From contig DATNGG010000075.1 of NCBI GenBank assembly GCA_035605975.1, positions 4,876-68,875 of the forward strand: a stretch of DNA of 64,000 nt, written 5' to 3'. The notes beneath the pieces are model-generated. The model worked only from the letters and a program-made list of their open reading frames with translations. It was not told the DNA's origin and did no database searches. The DNA comes from CAIKMD01 sp035605975 (lineage in GTDB: Bacteria; Pseudomonadota; Alphaproteobacteria; ATCC43930; CGMCC-115725). Below, one piece after another: positions 24,885 through 32,444 of this stretch. Positions within the stretch are counted from its first letter, which is position 1. The number at the start of each line of letters is the position of its first letter. Both the position numbers and the translations under genes were made by a program.

Positions 24885-25678
24885 AGGCTCCGCTCCGAGG
24901 CGGGACGATAGCGCAGCATCCACGTCTCAAGCAGCGTCAGGAGCCGCTGCACCACCAACACGAAGCAGACCAGCACCAATGTCCAGGCGATCGCGCCGGC
25001 CATGTCGAAGAGCTGCTGCTGCTGCAACAGCTCGTAGCCGATGCCGCCGGTCGCGCCCACCAGCTCCGCCACCACGGCGACGCGCGAGGCGTTGCCGAGA
25101 TTGACCTTCCACGCGGTCAAAATGCCCGGCACCACGGTCGGCAGCACCAGAACGCGCAGAAGGTCGAGCTTGCGGGGCCGGAATGACAAGGTCATCTCCA
25201 GCAGATCCTTCGACATCGAGCGATAGGCGTCGAGCACCTGAAAGCTGAAGGCCGGCAAAGTCGTCATCACAATGATGAAGAAGATGCGGAACTCGATGCC
25301 CTTGAACCAGATGATCGAGATAACCACCCAGGAAAGCGCGGGAATCCCCTGATCGAAATTCAACAGCGGAAAGGCATAGCGATAGAAGCGCTCCGACCGT
25401 CCCATCAGAAACGCCAGCAACGCGCCGAGCAGGAAAGCGCCCGCCAATCCGGCAAGGATGCGGGCGAAGGTCGCGGCGGCGTCGCCGATCGGGCCGGTCG
25501 CCGCGAAAATATCGGCAAAACGCGTGGCGATCGCGGGCAGCGGCGGGAAGAGGAAGGGCGGAAAGAAATACGACGCGATCTGCCAAATGATCGCCAAGCC
25601 CACAACCGCGACAGCGCCCTCGATCCGAAAATCCGTGAAGCCGAGCCTCAGGCGGCGCGCGGCCGGCCGGCCGCGCAT
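24881..25678 (-). CDS. ABC transporter permease (NitT/TauT family)
   Basis: A 265-aa inner-membrane permease with about six transmembrane segments and a BPD_transp_1 loop region near residues 160-185 (SMSKDLLEMTLSFRPRKLD, then LRVLVLPTVVPGI). The C-terminal ASRVAVVAELVGATGGIGY resembles SsuC/TauC. The start ATG shares bases with the TAA stop of the binding protein (TAATG). It is probably a homodimeric channel for the ligand of the adjacent SsuA-like protein. Confidence 0.9.
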   Translation of the reverse strand: MRGRPAARRLRLGFTDFRIEGAVAVVGLAIIWQIASYFFPPFLFPPLPAIATRFADIFAATGPIGDAAATFARILAGLAGAFLLGALLAFLMGRSERFYRYAFPLLNFDQGIPALSWVVISIIWFKGIEFRIFFIIVMTTLPAFSFQVLDAYRSMSKDLLEMTLSFRPRKLDLLRVLVLPTVVPGILTAWKVNLGNASRVAVVAELVGATGGIGYELLQQQQLFDMAGAIAWTLVLVCFVLVVQRLLTLLETWMLRYRPASERSL

Positions 25679-26667
25679 TAGTTCATCGCCCCCTTATAGA
25701 TCGAGTCGGCGCTCGGCTCGCTCGGCAGGTAGTTGAGCGACCGTCCGGCGCGATAGACCGCCTTGATCTCGTTCTCGAGTTTGCCGGCCGGCTCGACATT
25801 CATGCCGAGGCGCCGATTGTTTTTGATGAGGTTGGCGATCGCCTTGAGATCGGCCGGGCTCGCCTTGGGCGCGATCAGCGGCGCCGCTTCCGTCGGATGC
25901 GCGGCGACCCAATCGCCGGCGGCTCTGTAGGTATGGTAGAGCTTCGCCGCCAGATCCTCATGCTGATGGATCCAGTCGCGATGAGCGGCGACGCCGAGAT
26001 AGGGGATATGCGTGCCGCCGGCGAATTTCTGCCATTGCGCCGTGATGTGGAGATCGAGCGTCCGAAGATCGGGCTTCTTTTCCATCAGCAACGTATAGGC
26101 CGGCTCCCAGAGCTGCACCGCATCGGCACGGTTGGCGAGCGCATAGCCGACGAGACCGGCGGTCGCGGTGTTGAGCACCTTGACGCTGCTGGGATCGAGC
26201 CCCTGTTGCTTCGCTAGCCATTCGAACATCGCATAATTGGTCGTGCCCTTGGCGGCCGCCATCTGCTTTCCGCGCAGATCCGCGACGCTCTTGATCGCCG
26301 GATCCTGCGTCACCACCGCGCCCCAATAGTCGAAAAGATTGAACAGATAGGCGACCTTCACGCCGCGCGTGTCGGCAAGCCCGAGCGTCAACACCGCAGC
26401 GCTGCCGCCCAATTGAAACTCGCCCGAGTTGAATTGTGCGGCGTAAGCATCGGGCGTGCGCTCGGCGAAAGTGATATCGAGCCCATCCGCCTGATCGAAT
26501 TTCTGCTGCTTGATGACGCCGGGCAGCACCGCGCCCAAGGAGGGCGGGCTGAAGATGACGATGGTGAGGGGCGTCGGCGAAGCGGCGCGGGCGGACGGCA
26601 CCGCCGCCGCCAATGCCAAAAGGCAGATCGAAGCCCGAACACAATATCGGAACGACACGGCTTTCAT
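25678..26667 (-). CDS. ABC transporter periplasmic binding protein (SsuA/NMT1-like)
   Basis: A 329-aa binding protein. Signal peptide 1-28 ends ARA, and the mature protein begins ASPTPLTIVIFSPPSLGAVL. Mid-protein GKQMAAAKGTTNYAMFEWL and VKVLNTATAGLVGYALANRADAVQLWEP form the ligand cleft of the NMT1/SsuA fold. It differs clearly from the eight mutually similar binding proteins later in the window. AAGGAG precedes the ATG. It is encoded directly after the molybdenum hydroxylase large subunit, so it may import that enzyme's substrate. Confidence 0.88.
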   Translation of the reverse strand: MKAVSFRYCVRASICLLALAAAVPSARAASPTPLTIVIFSPPSLGAVLPGVIKQQKFDQADGLDITFAERTPDAYAAQFNSGEFQLGGSAAVLTLGLADTRGVKVAYLFNLFDYWGAVVTQDPAIKSVADLRGKQMAAAKGTTNYAMFEWLAKQQGLDPSSVKVLNTATAGLVGYALANRADAVQLWEPAYTLLMEKKPDLRTLDLHITAQWQKFAGGTHIPYLGVAAHRDWIHQHEDLAAKLYHTYRAAGDWVAAHPTEAAPLIAPKASPADLKAIANLIKNNRRLGMNVEPAGKLENEIKAVYRAGRSLNYLPSEPSADSIYKGAMN

Positions 26668-26700
26668 CGAACGCTCCTTCCCTGTTCCTATGGCGAATTT

Positions 26701-29094
26701 TTATCTCGTCTTTTCCGCCCCGGCGATGAGATCGCTCAAAAGCGAGGGCGTCATCGGCACTTCCGCGACCGCGAGCCCGAGCGGCACCAGCGCGTCGTTG
26801 ACGGCACAGGATATCGCCGCCGGCGCGCCAAGATAACCCGCCTCGCCCGACCCTTTCTGGCCGAAGGCGGTCAGCGGCGAGGGCGTGCAATGATCGACGA
26901 CCTTGACGTCGGGCACTTCATGCGCCGACGGCAGAAGATAATCCATGAAAGTGCCGCTGAGGAACTGGCCGGTCTCGTCATAGCGGAACCGCTCATAGAG
27001 CGCCGCGCCGATGCCATGAGCGACGCCGCCATAGGTCATGCCGTGAACGATGTCGGGATTGATCATCACGCCGCAATCATGGCCGACGAGATAAGGCCCG
27101 AGCGCGACCTGGCCGGTGATGCGATCGATTTCGGCATAGACCACATGCGTCTCGAAGGCGTAGCACGGATACATCTGCACGCGGCCATCGGCGGTCGGCA
27201 AGGCGCCGCCGGTCGGCACTTCGAGCACATGCTGGGCCTGCAGGCCGGGCTCCATGCCCGGAGGCAATTCGTGGAACTTGCGATGCGCGATCTCGGCGAT
27301 GCCCTCCCACGAGACTTGCCGGGCGGGATCGCCGCGCAGCCGCACCACGCCTTCGGCATAGTCGACCTCTTCGGGTGTCGCGCCGAGCTTGTGAGCGCCG
27401 ATGGCGATGATGGCCGCTTTGAGCTTTTTCGCAGCGCCCGCCGCGGCGCCGCCCAGCATGATCGCCATCCGGCTGCCGACAGGACTGTTCGACGGCAGAG
27501 CGCCGAGCGAATCCGCACGGACGACGCGGATGGTTTCGGGATCGCGCTCGAGGATCTCGCCGGCCACGGTCGAGGCCAAGGTCTCGTGCCCCTGCCCCGA
27601 GGACGACGTATTCATCGTGACGACCACGGCGCCGTAGAGATCGACCTTGATCGAGCAGCCCTCCATCCAGGTCGTGGTCTCGTTCTTGGGGTTGAACAGC
27701 GGCTCGAAGGCTGAGTTGCCGCCCGAGGGCTCGAGGCAGCAGGCGATGCCGATGCCGGCGAGCTTGCCTGCGGCGCGTGCCGCATCGCGGCGTTTCACCA
27801 ATGCCGCGTAATCGGCGCCGGTGAGTGCCTTCTCCAGCACGGCGTGATAGTCGCCGCTGTCATAGGTGCTGCCCGACGGGATGGTGTAGGGAAATTCCTC
27901 GGCGCGGATGAGATTGGCGCGGCGCAGCGCAATCCGATCCATGCCGAGCCGCTGGGCGATGCGGTCGATCGTAGTCTCGAGCGCGAAATTCGTCGGCGAT
28001 TGGCCGAAGCCGCGCACCGCCTCTTGCGGCGTCTTGTTGGTGGTGACGCTGATCGCCTCGTATTCGACGCTGTTGACGCGGTAAGGACCGCAGATCGCGC
28101 CGACCGGCTTGCCCAATTGCAGCGGCGCCCGGCCGGCATGTGCGCCGCAATCATCGAGCGCGCGGATCTTGAGCGAGCGCACGATGCCGTCCTTGGTAAA
28201 GGCCGCCTCGATATCGAAGATGCGGTCGGGACCTTGCGCATCGCCGCCGCGCATATTCTCAAGCCGGTCCTCCACCAGCCGCACCGGCGCGCCGAGGCGG
28301 CGCGCGAGATAGCCGACAAGGATCGAATGCTTCAGGCCGCGCTTGACGCCGTAGGAGCCGCCGACATCGACATCGAAATGGACGCGCACCGCGTTGCCCG
28401 GAAGACGCAGCGCGCGCGCGAGCTGATCGGGATATTTCGGCATCTGGACCGAGGCCCAAACATCGAGCAGCTGGCTCGCCGGGTTCCAATCCGCGACGAC
28501 GCCGAAAGTCTCGATCGGCACGGTCGAGCTGCGATGCCAGCGCGCGCGCAACGACAGGCGATCATCGGCCGCGGCAAAATCCGCGGCGACGGGACCCCAG
28601 GTCCATTTGTGGCGGAAGAGAACATTGGAGCCGTGTTCGGGATGGACTACTGGCGCATCCGGGCGAATCGCGGCTTCGGGATCGACCACCGGCTCGAGCG
28701 GCTCGTAATCGACCTCGACCAGCTCGGCCGCGTCCTCGGCGAGCGCGCGGCTCTCCGCAACCACGGCCGCGACCCACTCGCCGACATAGCGCGCCATCCC
28801 ATGCGCGAGCGGATAACGTTTGAGCTTCGGCGCATCGAGACCGCTCATCATCGCCTCGGTCGCGGCGGCAAGATCGGCGCCGGTTACGACCGCGGAGACA
28901 CCGGGCAGCGCCAGCGCCACCTTCGCATCGATGCCGCGAATGCGCGCGAAGGGATAGGGACTCGCCACCAGCGCGACATGCAGCATTCCCGGAAGCGCGA
29001 CATCGGCGACGAAGCGTCCCGAGCCGGCAACGAAGCGGCGATGCTCCTTGGCCCGGCGCTTCTTGGCGATATAGCGGAATTGCGTCTCAGCCAC
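26701..29094 (-). CDS. Molybdenum hydroxylase large subunit (xanthine dehydrogenase/CoxL family)
   Basis: A 797-aa molybdopterin cytosine dinucleotide-type subunit. The N-terminal a/b hammerhead (RRFVAGSGRFVADV...) is followed by Mo-binding regions such as TPQEAVRGFGQ and the catalytic Glu segment KGSGEAGYLG near the C-terminus. The loop is AVRGFGQ rather than the AYxCSFR of true CO dehydrogenase, so a ring or aldehyde hydroxylase is expected. The GTG start at 29094 overlaps the small subunit by 8 bp. With the two upstream subunits it forms a complete L-M-S hydroxylase. Confidence 0.92.
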   Translation of the reverse strand: MAETQFRYIAKKRRAKEHRRFVAGSGRFVADVALPGMLHVALVASPYPFARIRGIDAKVALALPGVSAVVTGADLAAATEAMMSGLDAPKLKRYPLAHGMARYVGEWVAAVVAESRALAEDAAELVEVDYEPLEPVVDPEAAIRPDAPVVHPEHGSNVLFRHKWTWGPVAADFAAADDRLSLRARWHRSSTVPIETFGVVADWNPASQLLDVWASVQMPKYPDQLARALRLPGNAVRVHFDVDVGGSYGVKRGLKHSILVGYLARRLGAPVRLVEDRLENMRGGDAQGPDRIFDIEAAFTKDGIVRSLKIRALDDCGAHAGRAPLQLGKPVGAICGPYRVNSVEYEAISVTTNKTPQEAVRGFGQSPTNFALETTIDRIAQRLGMDRIALRRANLIRAEEFPYTIPSGSTYDSGDYHAVLEKALTGADYAALVKRRDAARAAGKLAGIGIACCLEPSGGNSAFEPLFNPKNETTTWMEGCSIKVDLYGAVVVTMNTSSSGQGHETLASTVAGEILERDPETIRVVRADSLGALPSNSPVGSRMAIMLGGAAAGAAKKLKAAIIAIGAHKLGATPEEVDYAEGVVRLRGDPARQVSWEGIAEIAHRKFHELPPGMEPGLQAQHVLEVPTGGALPTADGRVQMYPCYAFETHVVYAEIDRITGQVALGPYLVGHDCGVMINPDIVHGMTYGGVAHGIGAALYERFRYDETGQFLSGTFMDYLLPSAHEVPDVKVVDHCTPSPLTAFGQKGSGEAGYLGAPAAISCAVNDALVPLGLAVAEVPMTPSLLSDLIAGAEKTR

Positions 29095-29590
29095 GGCTCG
29101 GCTCCGGCCGGTTGAGGCCGCTCATACGCTGCGCGGCGAGCTTCACCGCGTCGATGATCTGCTTGTAGCCGGTGCAGCGGCAGAGATTGCCGCCGATCGC
29201 CTCGCGAATATCCTCATCCGACGGCGCCGATTCCTTTAAGAGCAGCGCATGCGCCGCAATCAGCATGCCGGGCGTGCAGAAGCCGCATTGCAGCGCGTGC
29301 GTCTCCCAGAAGCAATCCTGCAGCACACTCAAGCCGCCGGGCTCCGGCGCCAGGCCCTCGACCGTGGTGATCTGCGCGCCATCGGCCTGCACCGCGAACA
29401 TCAGACAGGAACGGATCGCGCGGCCATCGAGCAGAACCGAGCAGGCGCCGCACACGCCGTGCTCGCAGCCCGTATGCGTGCCGGTCAAGCGCAGCTCGTC
29501 GCGCAGGAAATCGACGAGCGTCTGCCGCGCCGGCACGCGGCCGCGGCGCGGCCGGCCATTGACGATGAGCGAAATCTCGTGCTCCGACAT
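29087..29590 (-). CDS. Molybdenum hydroxylase small subunit, two [2Fe-2S] clusters (CoxS family)
   Basis: A 167-aa electron-transfer subunit. The plant-type cluster uses Cys42, Cys47, Cys50 and Cys62 (GCEHGVCGAC...C); the second cluster uses Cys102, Cys105, Cys137 and Cys139 (CGFC...CRC). All eight ligands are present. It relays electrons from the Mo centre to FAD in the medium subunit. The start is the ATG at 29590, one base after the medium-subunit stop. Confidence 0.94.
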   Translation of the reverse strand: MSEHEISLIVNGRPRRGRVPARQTLVDFLRDELRLTGTHTGCEHGVCGACSVLLDGRAIRSCLMFAVQADGAQITTVEGLAPEPGGLSVLQDCFWETHALQCGFCTPGMLIAAHALLLKESAPSDEDIREAIGGNLCRCTGYKQIIDAVKLAAQRMSGLNRPEPSRG

Positions 29591-29591
29591 G

Positions 29592-30476
29592 CTAAACCCT
29601 CGGCCCCAAAGCCTCGTCGCGCGCCATCTCGATCGCGCGCACCGCGAGCACGCCGGCAACGCGCCGGCGGTAATCGGCGGAGGCATGCGCGTCGGTGATC
29701 GGATCGAGCGCCGCCTCGACCGCGCGCGACGCGGCGGCAAGGTCCCCCGGCTCGAGCCGCGTGCCGACGAGCCGCGCCTCCGCCGCATCGAAGCGCCTGG
29801 GCGCGGGCTCGGCACCGCCGATGGCGAGGGCGAGCCGGCGGCAGACGCGGTCGGTATCGAGGGCAAGCTGGCACGACGCCGCGACCAGCGCGAAATCGCT
29901 GCGCCGGAGACTCATCTCCTCGAAGCCGGTGCCGATCCGGCCGGTGTCGCGCCACACCGGGAAGCGCACCCGCGTCAGGCATTCCTCTGTCGAAAGCACC
30001 GTCGTCATGGCGCCGAGAAAGAATTCGGCGATCGGAACCACGCGCTCGCCCTTGCTCGAGCGCAGGACGAGCTCGGCATCGAGGGTGCGCGCGACGAGGC
30101 CGATTTCGGCGGCGGGATCGGCATTGGCGAGGCTGCCGCCAATCGTGCCGCGATTGCGCGTCTGCGGATGCCCGACCATGCGCAGCCCCTTGGCGAGAAG
30201 CGGCAGGCGGCGGGCAAGCGCGGGGTCGGCGAGCGCATCGGCCTGGCGCGTGGCGGCGCCGATTGCGAGGCTTTGCGTCTCGTCCGCGATGCCCTGAATG
30301 TCGGCGATGCCGGCGATGTCCACGACCAGCGCCGGGCGCGCGAGCCGCATGGCGAGGAGTGGAACGAGAGTCTGGCCGCCGGCGATGATCTTGCCGTCAC
30401 CCGCCGCGCCATCGAGCAGCCGGCAGGCCTCCGCAACCGATTGCGCGCGCACATAATCGAAATCGGCGGCTTTCAT
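29592..30476 (-). CDS. Molybdenum hydroxylase medium subunit, FAD-binding (CoxM family)
   Basis: A 294-aa FAD-binding domain 5 protein. FAD motifs are IIAGGQTLVPLLAMRLARP near residues 30-48 and RGTIGGSLANADPAAE near 110. The C-terminal CO_deh_flav domain follows. It is the first gene of the M-S-L set. The 138 bp upstream contain a perfect 24-bp palindrome (30509-30532) and a GC-poorer stretch that may hold the operon's promoter. Confidence 0.93.
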   Translation of the reverse strand: MKAADFDYVRAQSVAEACRLLDGAAGDGKIIAGGQTLVPLLAMRLARPALVVDIAGIADIQGIADETQSLAIGAATRQADALADPALARRLPLLAKGLRMVGHPQTRNRGTIGGSLANADPAAEIGLVARTLDAELVLRSSKGERVVPIAEFFLGAMTTVLSTEECLTRVRFPVWRDTGRIGTGFEEMSLRRSDFALVAASCQLALDTDRVCRRLALAIGGAEPAPRRFDAAEARLVGTRLEPGDLAAASRAVEAALDPITDAHASADYRRRVAGVLAVRAIEMARDEALGPRV

Positions 30477-30508
30477 GGCGCTGCCCCGCCGCGATCAGTG
30501 CGAGGTGC

Positions 30509-30532
30509 GGCGTTTCGCCGCGGCGAAACGCC
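30509..30532. promoter_or_regulatory. Perfect 24-bp palindrome upstream of the molybdenum hydroxylase operon
   Basis: The two 12-base arms GGCGTTTCGCCG and CGGCGAAACGCC are exact reverse complements with no spacer. The site ends 33 bp before the medium-subunit start and 83 bp after the monooxygenase stop. No T-run follows in the direction of transcription, so it is not a standard intrinsic terminator. Its form suits an operator for a dimeric regulator. Function is inferred only from symmetry and position. Confidence 0.45.
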
Positions 30533-30614
30533 CGAGCGGCGCCGAAAGAGCTTCGGCCACGGGACGGAATTTTGTCATCACGATCAACCTTTATTGCACG
30601 GCGACGGAGCGCCC

Positions 30615-31844
30615 TCAACCCTTGTCGGGCCAGCGCGGCGCGAGGCAAATATGCTCGGGACGCACCCCGACGCCGATCAGCCTCGCCATCAGCCGCCGCA
30701 GCACCGGGAAGCGCTGCATAAGCCGCATCGGCAGCGGCACGCGAACCGCGCCCGACGCGCCGAGCGCACGCGACAGAACACGCTTTTGCACCGCGACCTG
30801 AAAGGCTTGCGTCACGCGCATCGGCCAGGTGCGCCGGCGCTGCACCCGCGCGAGATCGGCCTCGCAGAGCTGGCGCGCGGCGAGCGGCCCGGCCAGAAGA
30901 TTGGCGGCCGCGACGGCGTCCTGAATGGCGAGATTGATGCCGACCCCGCCGACCGGCGACATGGCATGCGCCGCATCGCCGATACAAAGAAGGCCGGGCC
31001 GATGCCAGCGCTTCAAGCGGTTCACCTGAACGGTGAGGAGCTTGATCTTCTGCCAATCATCGAGCGCGGCGACGCGGTCGGCGACATAGGGCGCGAGCGC
31101 GGCAATGCGCGCGCGGAACTCCGCGATGCCGCGCGATTGCACGGCTTCGAGCGTGCCCTTCGCAATCACATAACCGAATTGCCACGCCGTGCCGCGATCG
31201 ATCGCAATGAGAATCCGTCCCGCATCGAAACGGCCCATCGTTTCGTCGGGATCGCTGGGGCGGCGCGGCAAATCGAACCACAGCACATCCATCGGCGCGC
31301 CGATCTCGTCCACCGCGAGGCCGGCGCGCTCGCGCATCAGCGAGGAGCGGCCATCGGCGGCGATGACCAGATCGGCCCTGATCTCGAGTGGTCCATGCGG
31401 CGATACGCCCGTCACCCCGGCGATGCGCCCGCCCTCCTCGATGAGGCCCGTCGCCTCGGTCCGCATCTTCAGCGCGAAGGTCGGATAGTGGGCGCCGCGC
31501 CGCGCGAGGAAGTCGAGGAAATTCCATTGCGGCATGAAAGCGATATAGGGACAGCGCAGCTTCAGATGCGAGAACTCGGCCATGGTGATGGTGGTGTCGC
31601 CGATCTGCGCCGAAAGGGTTCTCGCCTCTTGATGCGGCAGGGCGAGGAACGCGTCGAGCGCGCCCAATTCGTGCATCACTTCGAGGGTCGAGGGATGGAT
31701 CGTGTCGCCGCGAAAATCGCGCAGGAAATCGGCGTGCTTTTCGAGGACGACCACATCGACGCCGGCGCGCGCCAGCAACACGCCCACCATCACGCCGGCG
31801 GGGCCCCCGCCCACGACGCAGCATCGCACCGAGATGTTCTGCAT
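30615..31844 (-). CDS. FAD-dependent aromatic-ring monooxygenase (UbiH/PHBH fold)
   Basis: A 409-aa group A flavin monooxygenase. The N-terminal GxGxxG is CCVVGGGPAGV (residues about 8-18), the DG motif is AADGRSSLMR, and the late GDAAHAMSPVGGVGINLAIQD binds the FAD ribityl chain. The start is the ATG at 31844 (MQNISVR). Such enzymes hydroxylate phenols or hydroxypyridines. Its place ahead of the molybdenum hydroxylase and two decarboxylases suggests a second ring hydroxylation or oxidative decarboxylation step. It is divergent from the PPOX-like gene. Confidence 0.9.
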   Translation of the reverse strand: MQNISVRCCVVGGGPAGVMVGVLLARAGVDVVVLEKHADFLRDFRGDTIHPSTLEVMHELGALDAFLALPHQEARTLSAQIGDTTITMAEFSHLKLRCPYIAFMPQWNFLDFLARRGAHYPTFALKMRTEATGLIEEGGRIAGVTGVSPHGPLEIRADLVIAADGRSSLMRERAGLAVDEIGAPMDVLWFDLPRRPSDPDETMGRFDAGRILIAIDRGTAWQFGYVIAKGTLEAVQSRGIAEFRARIAALAPYVADRVAALDDWQKIKLLTVQVNRLKRWHRPGLLCIGDAAHAMSPVGGVGINLAIQDAVAAANLLAGPLAARQLCEADLARVQRRRTWPMRVTQAFQVAVQKRVLSRALGASGAVRVPLPMRLMQRFPVLRRLMARLIGVGVRPEHICLAPRWPDKG

Positions 31845-31981
31845 GTGCCTCCCCACGCGATTGTGAGCCGGGCCATGGGCCGGATCAAGCGCCGCTGCCC
31901 TTGCGAAACGCGCAGCGATCCCGCAATCTGGCGCCATCGCAAAACCGGCCACGCCGAATGCGCGGCGAGAGGGGAGCAAGT

Positions 31982-32422
31982 ATGATCAAGATGACGGAAC
32001 AGATACGAAACCTGCTGAATTCAGCGCTGGCCGACGGCACGCCGTGCCTCGTCGGGACCTCGACCAAGGACGGGCATCCGCAAATCAGCCCCAAGGGCAG
32101 CGTCGTCGCCTTCAACGACGACACGCTGTGCTATTGGGAGCGCAGCGGGCGCAGCGCCTTGAAGCGGGTGAGCGAGAACCCGCATGTCGTCGTGTTCTTT
32201 CGCAATGCCGCACGCGCCAAAGAAATTCCGTATCGCGGCGGCGTGATGCGCTTTTACGGCGATGCGCGCGTGCTGACCGACGGCGCCGATCGCGACAAGG
32301 TGTGGGAGCTGATCCCCGAGGCCGAGCGCAAGCCCGATCCCGAGAAGAAGGGCGCCGCCGTGCTCGTCCGCCTCGACCGGATCGAGGAAATCTCCGGCAA
32401 CATCATCATGCAGCGCGACTGA
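31982..32422 (+). CDS. Pyridoxamine 5'-phosphate oxidase-like flavin-binding protein
   Basis: A 146-aa split-barrel protein. The hallmark PCLVGTSTKDGHPQISPKGSV is followed by YWERSGRSALKRVSENPHVVVFF. It is shorter than true PdxH and lacks its C-terminal dimer domain, so a flavin or F420-type reductase or a haem-related role is more likely than vitamin B6 synthesis. The start is the ATG at 31982, preceded by GAGGGGAG. It converges on the ThDP enzyme with a 22-bp gap. Confidence 0.83.
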   Translation: MIKMTEQIRNLLNSALADGTPCLVGTSTKDGHPQISPKGSVVAFNDDTLCYWERSGRSALKRVSENPHVVVFFRNAARAKEIPYRGGVMRFYGDARVLTDGADRDKVWELIPEAERKPDPEKKGAAVLVRLDRIEEISGNIIMQRD

Positions 32423-32444
32423 GCCCGGCGCGCCCGACCGCGGC

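Noticed and set aside
26701..30476. Aerobic carbon monoxide dehydrogenase (coxMSL)
   Set aside because: The large subunit lacks the AYxCSFR loop of form I CODH, and no CODH accessory gene such as coxD or coxG is adjacent.
30509..30532. Intrinsic terminator of the flavin monooxygenase gene
   Set aside because: There is no T-run on either strand and no loop; the perfect spacer-free palindrome fits an operator better.
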